Below, piece after piece: positions 43,356 to 50,642 of a DNA stretch of 64,000 nt; position 1 is the first letter of the stretch, and each line of letters opens with the position of its first letter. Position numbers and translations under genes: made by a program. This DNA is from a virus. The notes under the pieces are model-generated. The model made no database searches and was not told where the DNA came from. It worked only from the letters and a program-made list of their open reading frames with translations. Location: positions 1 through 64,000 of the IMG/VR virus record IMGVR_UViG_3300021197_002039, one strand, 5' to 3'.

Positions 43356-44074
43356 AAATATTGACTGTAGAAAACATCAGCAGGTCTTTTGGAGGTATCA
43401 AGGCAAACAAAAATATTTCATTTGACGTAGAACAAGGTAGCATATTAGGAGTCATAGGACCAAACGGTGCAGGAAAGTCTACATTGTTTGACCTTATAAC
43501 CGGTTACACAAAAGCCGACAATGGCACAGTAAATTTTTTTGCCAACAATATATCTGGCTTACGTCCAGATCAAATAAGTGCCTTGGGAATAGGCAGAACA
43601 TTTCAAAAACTTAAACCCTTCGCAGACCAAACCCTGCTTGAAAATGTCATGATAGGATGTTTTGTTAAAGAATCTAACATCAAAAAAGCCAGAGATAGAG
43701 CACTTGAAATAATTGACTTTGTAGATTTGATAGACAAGAGACATCACTACGCAAAAGAACTGTCAACAGGACAAAGAAAGAGACTGGAAATGGCAAGGGC
43801 CATGGCAATTGAGCCTAAACTGTTATTAATGGACGAAGTTACTGGAGGGGTTGATCAGAGGACGGTGCCCGGTTTGGTAGAGTTGATAAAGAAAATGAAG
43901 AGATCCGGGGTCACTATCGTTACAATAGAACACAACATGAACATAATCATGGAAATTTCAGATAACATCCTTGCTCTAGACCAAGGTCAAAGTATAGCGT
44001 ACGGCACGCCAAAACAAATCCAAAATAATAAAAACGTTATTGATTCGTACCTGGGAACATACGATGCTACTTGA
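43352..44074 (+). CDS. livG: LivG-type ABC ATPase, 240 aa
   Basis: Walker A GPNGAGKST (about residues 36-44), signature LSTGQRKRLEMARAM, Walker B LLLMDEVTGG, and the H-loop TIEHNMN. FKKL-like region GIGRTFQKLKPFADQTLLENVMIG resembles LivG in pieces. Intact catalytic residues suggest a working transporter. Overlaps livF by 11 nt. Confidence 0.92.
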   Translation: MKILTVENISRSFGGIKANKNISFDVEQGSILGVIGPNGAGKSTLFDLITGYTKADNGTVNFFANNISGLRPDQISALGIGRTFQKLKPFADQTLLENVMIGCFVKESNIKKARDRALEIIDFVDLIDKRHHYAKELSTGQRKRLEMARAMAIEPKLLLMDEVTGGVDQRTVPGLVELIKKMKRSGVTIVTIEHNMNIIMEISDNILALDQGQSIAYGTPKQIQNNKNVIDSYLGTYDAT

Positions 44075-44771
44075 TATAAAAAACATCGATGTGTTATATG
44101 ACGACTTCCAGGTGATCTGGAACGTGTCGATGAATGTGAAGCAAGGTGAAATGGTTGCTTTACTAGGTCCAAACGGTTCTGGAAAAAGCACTATCCTGAA
44201 CACCATAAGCAATTTGGTGAACCACAGGCAAGGCACTATACATTTCAATGACGCTTTGATTTCTAATACTCCCACACATAAAAGGACAGAATTAGGCATC
44301 TCACATGTTCTCGAAAGGCGTAGGGTTTTCCCACACCTGACAGTCATGCAAAATCTTTTATTAGGAGCATGGCACAAAAAAGCAAAACACCAATTGGAGA
44401 GTTCACTGACAAAAGTGTTCAAAATTTTCCCAAAACTAGAAGCACGAAAGTATCAACTTGCAAAAACAATGTCGGGAGGCGAGCAACAGATCTTAGCGAT
44501 TGCAAGGGGCATGATGGGTCTCCCAAAACTCTTGATGATTGATGAACCTTTCTTAGGTTTATCGCCATTGGTCATGAAAGATCTTATAAAAGTATTTAGA
44601 AACATAGTTGACGAAGGGGTGTCTATATTGTTTGTAGAGCAAAATGTACGACTAGCATTGAGCATGGCTGATCGTGGTTATGTGCTTGAAAGTGGAAGAC
44701 TCGTGATACATGGCAAATCCAAAGATCTAATCAACAACGATAAAGTGACAAAAATTTTCCTAGGAAACTAA
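44064..44771 (+). CDS. livF: LivF-type ABC ATPase, 235 aa
   Basis: Walker A GPNGSGKST (about residues 36-44), SHVLERRRVFPHLTVMQNL block typical of LivF/UrtE, signature MSGGEQQILAIARGM, Walker B LLMIDEPFLGL and the FVEQN H-loop equivalent. The ATG at 44064 lies inside livG. Last gene of the operon; the tmRNA terminator hairpin begins 6 nt after its stop on the other strand. Confidence 0.92.
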   Translation: MLLDIKNIDVLYDDFQVIWNVSMNVKQGEMVALLGPNGSGKSTILNTISNLVNHRQGTIHFNDALISNTPTHKRTELGISHVLERRRVFPHLTVMQNLLLGAWHKKAKHQLESSLTKVFKIFPKLEARKYQLAKTMSGGEQQILAIARGMMGLPKLLMIDEPFLGLSPLVMKDLIKVFRNIVDEGVSILFVEQNVRLALSMADRGYVLESGRLVIHGKSKDLINNDKVTKIFLGN

Positions 44772-44776
44772 AGAAG

Positions 44777-44804
44777 TGGTCCGTTCTGTTGCAAGGTGGA
44801 CCAT
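44777..44804 (-). terminator. Hairpin at the 3' end of the tmRNA transcript (also after livF)
   Basis: TGGTCC and GGACCA form a 6-bp stem with a loop of about 15 nt, followed on the minus strand by CTTCTTTAGTTT. It may end the tmRNA transcript and also act after livF. Confidence 0.5.
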
Positions 44805-45077
44805 TCCCCTGAAATTATTGGTTATTACGCCGCTAATCTCAATTCAGACATACCAACTGTTAAGTCAGCAAATCCTAATGCTTTTTTGTTTGCATTTAAA
44901 AAACAGCCTGATTAGGTCAGTGCCATCACCAAGTTCTCGTAACAAGTTTAGACGTCGATCGATTCCAATAACACCCCCGGAAGGGATTACATAAGCCACC
45001 AAGTAATAAATTGGTGGAGGTGGCGAGATTTGAACTCGCGTCTCGTCCGCTTATTAATTGTTAGTCAACAAACTTAA
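44790..45077 (-). ncRNA. ssrA: Circularly permuted (two-piece) tmRNA
   Basis: Rescues stalled ribosomes by acting as tRNA-Ala and mRNA. The acceptor piece (about 45077-45012) has the T-arm GCGAG-TTCAAAT-CTCGC and ends CACCTCCACCA. A 33-nt intervening segment (45011-44979) follows, then the coding piece starting GGGGGTG (44978). The two ends pair in a 7-bp acceptor stem including the alanine identity pair G3-U70, with discriminator A and CCA encoded. GGAATCGATCGACG matches the tmRNA 5' consensus. The tag frame 44893-44822 has 22 sense codons, starts GCA AAC (ANKK), ends RLAA, and closes TAA TAA. The 5' and 3' processing ends are estimates. Confidence 0.93.
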
Positions 45078-45082
45078 ATGTA

Positions 45083-45111
45083 ATTATACCTGAAGGTTGA
45101 CGTATTGTCAA
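45083..45111 (-). promoter_or_regulatory. Promoter TTGACA-17-TATAAT for the tmRNA
   Basis: Minus strand -35 TTGACA (45106-45111), 17-nt spacer, -10 TATAAT (45083-45088): a near-consensus sigma-70 promoter. Its -35 is half of the palindrome TTGACGTATTGTCAA, whose other half is the -35 of the divergent promoter at 45097. Confidence 0.85.
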
Positions 45112-45124
45112 CTTTGTGCTAAAT
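45097..45124 (+). promoter_or_regulatory. Promoter TTGACG-16-CTAAAT
   Basis: -35 TTGACG (45097-45102), 16-nt spacer, -10 CTAAAT (45119-45124), 8 nt before the ATG at 45133, overlapping the tmRNA promoter head to head. Confidence 0.5.
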
Positions 45125-45132
45125 TAGTGTAT

Positions 45133-45336
45133 ATGCCAAAAAATAGAATATTCAAAATCACTGAAGGAACTGAGACCAAAGAGGTCGAGGCGATGTCTTA
45201 TAAGAAGGCCGTGAAATCATACCAGGGCGGTTCTAAAGCCAAGATGATAACTATCGAGTGGACGACCAAGGGCGGAGAGCTCTTCGTCAAAGACCAGAAG
45301 TTACCACTAGGTAGAAAGAAAAAGATAGGACGTTAG
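45133..45336 (+). CDS. Small basic protein, 67 aa
   Basis: Lys-rich (MPKNRIFKITEGTETKEVEA, KLPLGRKKKIGR). Not recognised. The ATG at 45133 is preferred because the frame before it is occupied by promoter sequence. First of five small genes up to 46124. Confidence 0.7.
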   Translation: MPKNRIFKITEGTETKEVEAMSYKKAVKSYQGGSKAKMITIEWTTKGGELFVKDQKLPLGRKKKIGR

Positions 45337-45343
45337 AAGACAA

Positions 45344-45508
45344 GTGAAGACGAGCAAGAACCCATTAATAAAATTACTGGTAAAAGCCAGGATGACTTGG
45401 GCCGACATACGTGGACACCACGGCAAGGTCTGGGACTACGAGCCAGGTGAAAACTACCTTGGCATGAAAAAAAGCAATTACTGGAAGAGAAATCACAAAG
45501 TCAAATGA
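45344..45508 (+). CDS. Small basic protein, 54 aa, GTG start
   Basis: Reads VKTSKNPLIKLLVKARMTW then HHGKVWDYEPGENYLGMKKS and a basic end. It begins 7 nt after the previous stop and its stop overlaps the next ATG (ATGA), which supports real coding. Function unknown. Confidence 0.6.
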   Translation: MKTSKNPLIKLLVKARMTWADIRGHHGKVWDYEPGENYLGMKKSNYWKRNHKVK

Positions 45509-45579
45509 GCAAGGCGATGTGGGCCATATTAGTTGTTTACACATCAATTTTCTTGTACGGGTGTATTACCCTAATCTAA
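45505..45579 (+). CDS. 24-aa membrane peptide
   Basis: Single hydrophobic span MSKAMWAILVVYTSIFLYG followed by CITLI. Four-nt overlap with the upstream gene. A possible small membrane effector or a lipoprotein-like fragment; too short to be sure. Confidence 0.45.
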   Translation: MSKAMWAILVVYTSIFLYGCITLI

Positions 45580-45627
45580 ACTAAAAATTAGCACATTACT
45601 TTAAGTTGTCGGTCAGTAAATATTACT

Positions 45628-45903
45628 GTGAAACGACCAAAGACGAAGACCGCTTATTGGTCAAAGATCCGTAAGAAGGCTCCGAAAGTGCCTGACATCA
45701 CTTGCCCTGCAATTGATTCAGTGCTGAACAAGTTGGAGAAACAGGTGGACCGAGCTCTAACTATCAAACAATTCAAAACAATAGAACGCAGGATGGAGAA
45801 ACTGCGTACTGCCAACGAGAAACTGCGAGAGTCTGGCATATACTGGCACGACGCCTGCAAAGACACGATTAGGGACCTCCTTGGCAAAAGGAAAATGAGA
45901 TAA
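45628..45903 (+). CDS. Hypothetical helical protein, 91 aa, GTG start
   Basis: Lys/Arg-rich helical sequence with two Cys (DITCPAIDS, HDACKDT) and a coiled-coil stretch (IERRMEKLRTANEKLRES). AGTAAATA lies 12 nt before the GTG. Not recognised. Confidence 0.7.
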   Translation: MKRPKTKTAYWSKIRKKAPKVPDITCPAIDSVLNKLEKQVDRALTIKQFKTIERRMEKLRTANEKLRESGIYWHDACKDTIRDLLGKRKMR

Positions 45904-45911
45904 TTAATAGT

Positions 45912-46124
45912 ATGTGGAAAGTACTTGTAGTAATATGCACCTTAGGTAATCCCTGCAACCTGTTTGAGGAAGACCCCATCAAGTGGTACATGACAGAAGC
46001 GGAATGCATACAGATGGCCGAAATCAAGGCCATGGGCATGGTGCAAACATTCAAGGATTATGGCTACCTCATCGACAGCGAGGCACACTCCTGCCTGTAT
46101 GTGGCACAAAACAACGAAGCCTAA
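45912..46124 (+). CDS. Small exported Cys protein, 70 aa (paralogue of the 39833 gene)
   Basis: MWKVLVVICTLGNPC is a short hydrophobic leader; WYMTEAECIQMAEIKAMG parallels TIYRTLAECEKDAEYRF of the gene at 39833. Both keep three or four Cys. Together they bracket the ABC transporter and tmRNA. Confidence 0.65.
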   Translation: MWKVLVVICTLGNPCNLFEEDPIKWYMTEAECIQMAEIKAMGMVQTFKDYGYLIDSEAHSCLYVAQNNEA

Positions 46125-46173
46125 TACAATAAACTTTACTTCTCTGTATGTTTAATATATAATATTATTAAGT

Positions 46174-47598
46174 ATGAAACTTCTTATTACCAGTGTGCCC
46201 TGGACTGATACAGAATCTCCTTTGCTCGCACCCGCCTTACTAAAGGGCATGTGTATGGCAAGAGGGATAAACACGGTTGCAATAGACTGCAATCAAGAAG
46301 TGCTACATTTTATTAAAACTAGATTTGAAAAACAAGATTTAAAGATACTACAAGAATTCTTTTACAATGGTATAAAGATTTTTGATCACAAAAAAGTGAG
46401 AAGCGTGATAGATTACATTGTAGAAAGGATACTGGCATATGATCCTACACACGTTGCCCTCAGTCTTCTAACATACGCATCTAAAATAGCCTGTGAATGG
46501 ATATGTTTCAGATTAAGACAAAAGGCCCCCCATGTAAAAATAATCATCGGTGGCGCTGGCATATTCAACACATTGGAATCTACACAGAACATCGCTGAGA
46601 CTTTGTTACAGCAAAAACAGATAGATTTTTATATAAAAGGTGATGGCGATGTGAGCCTACCAGATCTTGTCTTGAAAGAAAGTGCCTCCCGGGAGGTGCA
46701 TGGTGTAAATTCAGTAGAGTGGCAACAGGTTCCTGATCTCAATCGATTACCTTTTCCTGATTACTCTGACTACAACATGGATTTATACGAGAATATGAGC
46801 ATAGGAATTGTAGGTTCCCGAGGTTGTGTCAGGAGATGCACTTTCTGTGACATACACGAACACTGGAAAAAATATCAATGGAGAAATGCTGAAGACATAT
46901 TTCAAGAACTCTTATGGCACTACAAAAAAACAAAAATAACAAAGTTCAAATTCCAAGACAGTCTTATCAACGGTAACCAAATAGAATTTAGAAAGCTCAT
47001 GAAATTGTTGGCAGAACACAACGAGAAAAACACAGATGAGCAATTGAAGTGGAGTTCGTTCTTTATCTTCAGGCCACAGACGCAGATGCCAGAACAGGAC
47101 TGGATCGACATTAGCAAATCTGCTTACCAACTTACAGTGGGCATAGAATCAATAAATGAGCAAGTGCGTTTCCATATGGGCAAGAAATTCACAAACGAGG
47201 ACATGCATTATTGCTTTGACATGTGTGCCAAATACAAAATTCCTTGTCACATGCTATTAATAGTTGGATACGTGACAGACACCGAACAAACAAACAAGGA
47301 GACCATGCAATGGTTCCAATCAAACAAACATTATTATCCTAATCCTATTAGTAATGTCTCTTTAGGTGGCACCCTAGGAATACTGCCTGGAACGGAACTG
47401 TATAGAAGAAAGGACGAGTTAGGAATACAGTTGAAAGATGAATTGTTTGATCACAAATGGTCCATAGAAAAGACAGCAAACACGCCTAGCGTAAGACTAA
47501 AATGGTCCGCAGAACAAACATTAGCCTGTAAAAATGCTGGATTTAATGTAACCAGCATGACTGACAATCACCTATTAATGGAGCAAATGATGAAATGA
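46174..47598 (+). CDS. B12-binding-type radical SAM enzyme, 474 aa
   Basis: An N-terminal Rossmann-like region (residues 1-160, VPWTDTESPLLAPALLKGMC, IIIGGAGIF, IKGDGDVSLPDLV) is laid out like the cobalamin-binding domain of class B radical SAM enzymes, though I see no DxHxxG. GSRGCVRRCTFCDI (Cys218, 222, 225) is the cluster motif, followed by FQDSLINGN and TVGIESINEQVR. Paralogous to the gene at 53151. Overlaps its partner gene at 47595 by ATGA. Substrate unknown. Confidence 0.85.
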   Translation: MKLLITSVPWTDTESPLLAPALLKGMCMARGINTVAIDCNQEVLHFIKTRFEKQDLKILQEFFYNGIKIFDHKKVRSVIDYIVERILAYDPTHVALSLLTYASKIACEWICFRLRQKAPHVKIIIGGAGIFNTLESTQNIAETLLQQKQIDFYIKGDGDVSLPDLVLKESASREVHGVNSVEWQQVPDLNRLPFPDYSDYNMDLYENMSIGIVGSRGCVRRCTFCDIHEHWKKYQWRNAEDIFQELLWHYKKTKITKFKFQDSLINGNQIEFRKLMKLLAEHNEKNTDEQLKWSSFFIFRPQTQMPEQDWIDISKSAYQLTVGIESINEQVRFHMGKKFTNEDMHYCFDMCAKYKIPCHMLLIVGYVTDTEQTNKETMQWFQSNKHYYPNPISNVSLGGTLGILPGTELYRRKDELGIQLKDELFDHKWSIEKTANTPSVRLKWSAEQTLACKNAGFNVTSMTDNHLLMEQMMK

Positions 47599-48014
47599 TA
47601 AATTTATTGTTGCACCTAGAAGTGGGGGAGTCGAACGGAGTAATGAATTTGACTATAGTCGATCAGCATGATAAAATTTATTTGAGTGACAAACTCTCTG
47701 AAGGAAAAAATGTTGTAGAACTGGATGTAGATACGCCAAACAAATTGGTATTCAATCTTTCAGGCAAGAATAACAGAAAAGACACGATCCTGGACAAAAG
47801 CACAGGCAAAATATTAAAAGACAAATTTATCAAAATTACAAGTGTGGAAATAAATGGCAAACCGCTCAACAAAAATAGGGTGGCAAAAATGTTCGTGTTG
47901 CAGACCGAATCAAAAGAACAAATCAATTCAGCCTTCTGGGGATTTAACGGAAGTGTGGATTTTGATCTCCCACATGCCGATGCACTAGATCTACACTTGA
48001 CTAATCTGGGATAA
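47595..48014 (+). CDS. Beta-sandwich-like partner protein, 139 aa
   Basis: Beta-rich sequence (LTIVDQHDKIYLSDKL, VVELDVDTPNKLVFNLSG, KITSVEINGKPLNK, FWGFNGSVDFDLP) like a small carbohydrate-binding or adhesin domain. Translationally coupled to the radical SAM gene upstream. The gene at 52744 is in a similar position before another radical SAM gene and also looks beta-sandwich-like. Role unknown; substrate or carrier of the enzyme is possible. Confidence 0.7.
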   Translation: MINLLLHLEVGESNGVMNLTIVDQHDKIYLSDKLSEGKNVVELDVDTPNKLVFNLSGKNNRKDTILDKSTGKILKDKFIKITSVEINGKPLNKNRVAKMFVLQTESKEQINSAFWGFNGSVDFDLPHADALDLHLTNLG

Positions 48015-48618
48015 AGGTATGTCCCACAAACATTTCCTTTGTTTTAAAACAATTGAATGATCCACTACAGTGTAGATAGCGTTGATCCCAATAAATTAAA
48101 CTTCCTGGTTCCCAGTGTAATATTTCGTAGATACTAACCTTTTTTAACAAGGTTTGGTCACAATGTGTAAAATATTTCTGCCTTAACGAATCTCCTATGC
48201 TGTTCCTATCATCTCCGTATTCTATTTCGTTGAATATTATAGTGCTTGCCGCAGAAATATCTGTTCGGTCCCCGTCGACCTTGTAAGGAATAAGCCAACT
48301 TTTAAAAGGTTTTCCAATTTTGTTGTTTTTTGCGACATGGTATTCGTCGCTGTGTATTACGTAGGGTTTAACACTCTCAGTATACATACCAAATATAGAC
48401 CGCATTTTGTCATCTCCCAAGCATTGCTTGACTGTTGAAAAAATGTTCTTTTGGAACCATTGCTCTGCTTCATGATTCTTTTCGTCTATACCATAACAAT
48501 TGAGTCTATCATCTCCGGTCATGGTCCATCGTTGAAAATATTCCTGCCATTCTTCCATTTTTCTAGGATCGAAAGCGTTGCGAATGATCCCACCAATTTT
48601 ATTAACCACGGTTGACAT
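48001..48618 (-). CDS. 2OG-Fe(II) oxygenase-like protein, 205 aa
   Basis: HxD in YVIHSDEYHVA (about residues 92-97) and a distal His in YLHCSGSFNCF (about 183), with strand STIIFNEIEYGDD between them, suggest the double-stranded beta-helix fold. Weaker than the two relatives at 6708 and 17140. Start MSTVVNKIGG at 48618. Convergent with the partner gene at 47595, overlapping by 14 nt. Confidence 0.55.
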   Translation of the reverse strand: MSTVVNKIGGIIRNAFDPRKMEEWQEYFQRWTMTGDDRLNCYGIDEKNHEAEQWFQKNIFSTVKQCLGDDKMRSIFGMYTESVKPYVIHSDEYHVAKNNKIGKPFKSWLIPYKVDGDRTDISAASTIIFNEIEYGDDRNSIGDSLRQKYFTHCDQTLLKKVSIYEILHWEPGSLIYWDQRYLHCSGSFNCFKTKEMFVGHTFIPD

Positions 48619-48639
48619 ATATTAATTCTATGTTATAAT
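48612..48639 (+). promoter_or_regulatory. Promoter TTGACA-16-TATAAT for the ParB-like gene
   Basis: -35 TTGACA (48612-48617), 16-nt spacer, -10 TATAAT (48634-48639) with ATGT extension, giving a leader of about 70 nt before the ATG at 48716. Confidence 0.75.
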
Positions 48640-48715
48640 TATACAGTATTTTCAGGTATTTTCCTATTGTTGGACCTAATCTGTTGATACATCATATAAT
48701 CAATTGGAGAAAATT

Positions 48716-49798
48716 ATGACTGACAAAGTAAAAATGCTTCTAGACGTGGTAAACGAAGTCAAGAAAGAAGCACCAGAGGATGTTCCAAACTGGAACAGCA
48801 AGTTGGCAGAGGCCAAAGTAAATCTACAGAATCAAATAGCAAAAGGAAGATTGTTACCCAGAGGAGTGGAAGACCATCCATTGGAACACTTCGCGTTCAA
48901 TTATTCAGTACAGAGAGATGTGAGGGCAGGACATGTCATGAACATCATGAAGAAGTTCGACCCCAGGGTGTGTTGCCCTGTGTCTGCAGTCAAACGTTCA
49001 GACGGAGAGACACTGTACATATTCGACGGACAACACAGAGCAGTCGCATTGGCACTGCTAGGATGGACCAAAATACCAGTTACCATAGTGGAGACAGATG
49101 AGCCGGCCTTTGACGCAGAAGCATTCGAGATAGTGAACGACTCAGGTATATTGAGGGCGGGCACAGAAGAAATACACAGATGCCTGTTACACAGATACAA
49201 AATGGGCGAAACAGAAACTGAGAGGGTGGCCACAGCACACGCAGTACAGAAAGTGTTCGACGAGTGTGAGATAGACCTAGAACCCAAACGTGTCAGGAAG
49301 AGTCCAGGCAAGTGTGGACCAAACAAGCACTATTTCTCACATTTTGATTATGCATACAAAGGCATCAAGATGTCAGGTGAACAGGGATTGAAGGACGCAC
49401 TCATGGCCATCAAATCAGTGTATGGTGACGAAGAGGGTGGAGAGATCAACCAGGGTCTGTTCATTGGTCTTATGAAGCAATACCAGATGGGTGCAGAGGC
49501 AAAGAGATTGAGCAGATTGCCTGAGGACTGGATGTTGAAGATGCTTACTACAAACAAAGAAGTGTGTCCAAGTGCCACACTGATACACACCGCCACCAAG
49601 AAACAATGGCAACACGCAAACGGTGTTGGGTGGGACGCACCAGTGGCAATGAGTCACATGCTTAAAGAAGTGTATCAGATAGAACAACCCGAAGGCTTTG
49701 AACCGAGCTACATGCCAAACGTCGCACTGAAACTAGACGAGGGTGACATTGCACCAGACTCAGAGGCACAGACAGCGTTCAACAAATATGTCAAATAA
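48716..49798 (+). CDS. ParB/Srx-like (DGQHR) domain protein, 360 aa
   Basis: LYIFDGQHRAVALALLGWTKIP (in pieces) is the signature of ParB-like nuclease/sulfiredoxin-fold domains, preceded by CPVSAVKRSDGE. The C-terminal half is helical and may bind DNA. Such proteins bind or cut DNA or act as CTP switches; which is not clear here. The frame starts at a TTG at 48704, but GGAGA 6 nt before the ATG at 48716 decides the start. Confidence 0.75.
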   Translation: MTDKVKMLLDVVNEVKKEAPEDVPNWNSKLAEAKVNLQNQIAKGRLLPRGVEDHPLEHFAFNYSVQRDVRAGHVMNIMKKFDPRVCCPVSAVKRSDGETLYIFDGQHRAVALALLGWTKIPVTIVETDEPAFDAEAFEIVNDSGILRAGTEEIHRCLLHRYKMGETETERVATAHAVQKVFDECEIDLEPKRVRKSPGKCGPNKHYFSHFDYAYKGIKMSGEQGLKDALMAIKSVYGDEEGGEINQGLFIGLMKQYQMGAEAKRLSRLPEDWMLKMLTTNKEVCPSATLIHTATKKQWQHANGVGWDAPVAMSHMLKEVYQIEQPEGFEPSYMPNVALKLDEGDIAPDSEAQTAFNKYVK

Positions 49799-49979
49799 AT
49801 TAAGTTATTACATCTGTCTTGTCACTAGAAACAGCAAGACGGAAGAATACGGATATGGTTTGCCATACAAAGACATCATTGAGGCAGTGTGGGAACACTA
49901 TGACAATGGTGCGGATGCAGTTGTAATGGAAATGATAACAGAGGATGAGTTCAATGATAGACTTCCAAAGCCTTATTAA
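49788..49979 (+). CDS. Hypothetical acidic protein, 63 aa
   Basis: MSNKLSYYICLVTRNSKTEE then an acidic helix. Overlaps the ParB-like gene by 11 nt and the following gene by about 26-35 nt. Not recognised. Confidence 0.65.
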   Translation: MSNKLSYYICLVTRNSKTEEYGYGLPYKDIIEAVWEHYDNGADAVVMEMITEDEFNDRLPKPY

Positions 49980-50484
49980 TTTACCGGAGATAAACTTCAA
50001 GAGCAAGGGAAGACCAGAACTCAAGGAACTTGCGGAATACATTGATCACATGAAAGCAGATCTGTTCGATGACCGTTGGAACCAGGTAACAAAGAAGCAC
50101 ATAAAGACATCCTTGGTGCTGTACATAAGATCCATGCAGAAGCAGTTGGCACCCATGGGATACCATTACAAGGCACAGGACATGGAAGGCAAACAACACC
50201 TAGAACATGTAATACCACAGAACAAGATCATAACAGCATACCTACATGACAAGATATCAGCAGAAGTTGTACTGCAGATGCCGTTGTGTCTGATTGACGA
50301 TGCAGACAAGCATATATTAGAAGGCGACTGGCAACAGGCCGGCAACTGGGAGTATCCATTCCGTAGATACAAGTTGGCAGGTTACACCAAAGTGATCAAA
50401 GATGTGCGTGGCAATGCTGTTGATCTAGACACATACACCATACAAGATCACTTCCGGATGTTGGGTGTGGTTGACTTATCCTAG
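49954..50484 (+). CDS. HNH-like protein (tentative), 176 aa
   Basis: KQHLEHVIPQNKIITAYLHD resembles the H-x-x-P motif of HNH nucleases, and CLIDDADKHILEGDW could supply further ligands. Start at MIDFQSL (49954) or at an ATG 9 nt earlier. The promoter of the next unit lies inside its last codons. Low certainty on function. Confidence 0.55.
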   Translation: MIDFQSLINLPEINFKSKGRPELKELAEYIDHMKADLFDDRWNQVTKKHIKTSLVLYIRSMQKQLAPMGYHYKAQDMEGKQHLEHVIPQNKIITAYLHDKISAEVVLQMPLCLIDDADKHILEGDWQQAGNWEYPFRRYKLAGYTKVIKDVRGNAVDLDTYTIQDHFRMLGVVDLS

Positions 50485-50498
50485 TATTTGTGTATAAT
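50471..50498 (+). promoter_or_regulatory. Promoter TTGACT-16-TATAAT of the structured leader
   Basis: -35 TTGACT (50471-50476), 16-nt spacer, -10 TATAAT (50493-50498). The predicted start at about 50505 is where the first stem of the leader begins. Confidence 0.75.
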
Positions 50499-50506
50499 TA
50501 AAAACA

Positions 50507-50642
50507 GCAAATCCACCAGAGCTGGTAAGGTACCAATTCTCATTTGCAATCTAAAAATTAGAGACACTCTATGTCGATGATGGATAGGATAGCCGTAAGG
50601 CGAGGTTGGAGTCGATAACGGACTGGTGGAGAGCTAAACATT
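50507..50642 (+). promoter_or_regulatory. Structured 5' leader, riboswitch-like
   Basis: A 136-nt leader with several pairings: GCAAAT/ATTTGC (50507-50512 with 50542-50547), GGTA/TACC inside it, TCTAA/TTAGA, GCC-GTAA-GGC (a GNRA hairpin) and AGTC/GACT. CCACCAG (50513-50519) can instead pair perfectly with CTGGTGG (50623-50629), next to the GGAGAG ribosome site of the gene at 50643. Competing folds that reach the ribosome site are typical of regulated leaders. No known riboswitch class is recognised. Confidence 0.6.

Noticed and set aside
44776-44994. Plus-strand 72-aa frame after livF
   Set aside because: It lies antisense to the tmRNA coding piece; the RNA pairing, tag frame and acceptor stem explain the sequence better.
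45012-45050. A tRNA on the minus strand
   Set aside because: Only the acceptor and T-arm are present and no anticodon arm follows; the matching 5' half lies downstream, as in permuted tmRNA.
40098-45111. Transporter and tmRNA as a chimeric bacterial insert
   Set aside because: Promoter type, gene overlap style and flanking paralogous small genes match the rest of the window; base composition looks similar by eye. Coverage data would be needed to exclude it fully.
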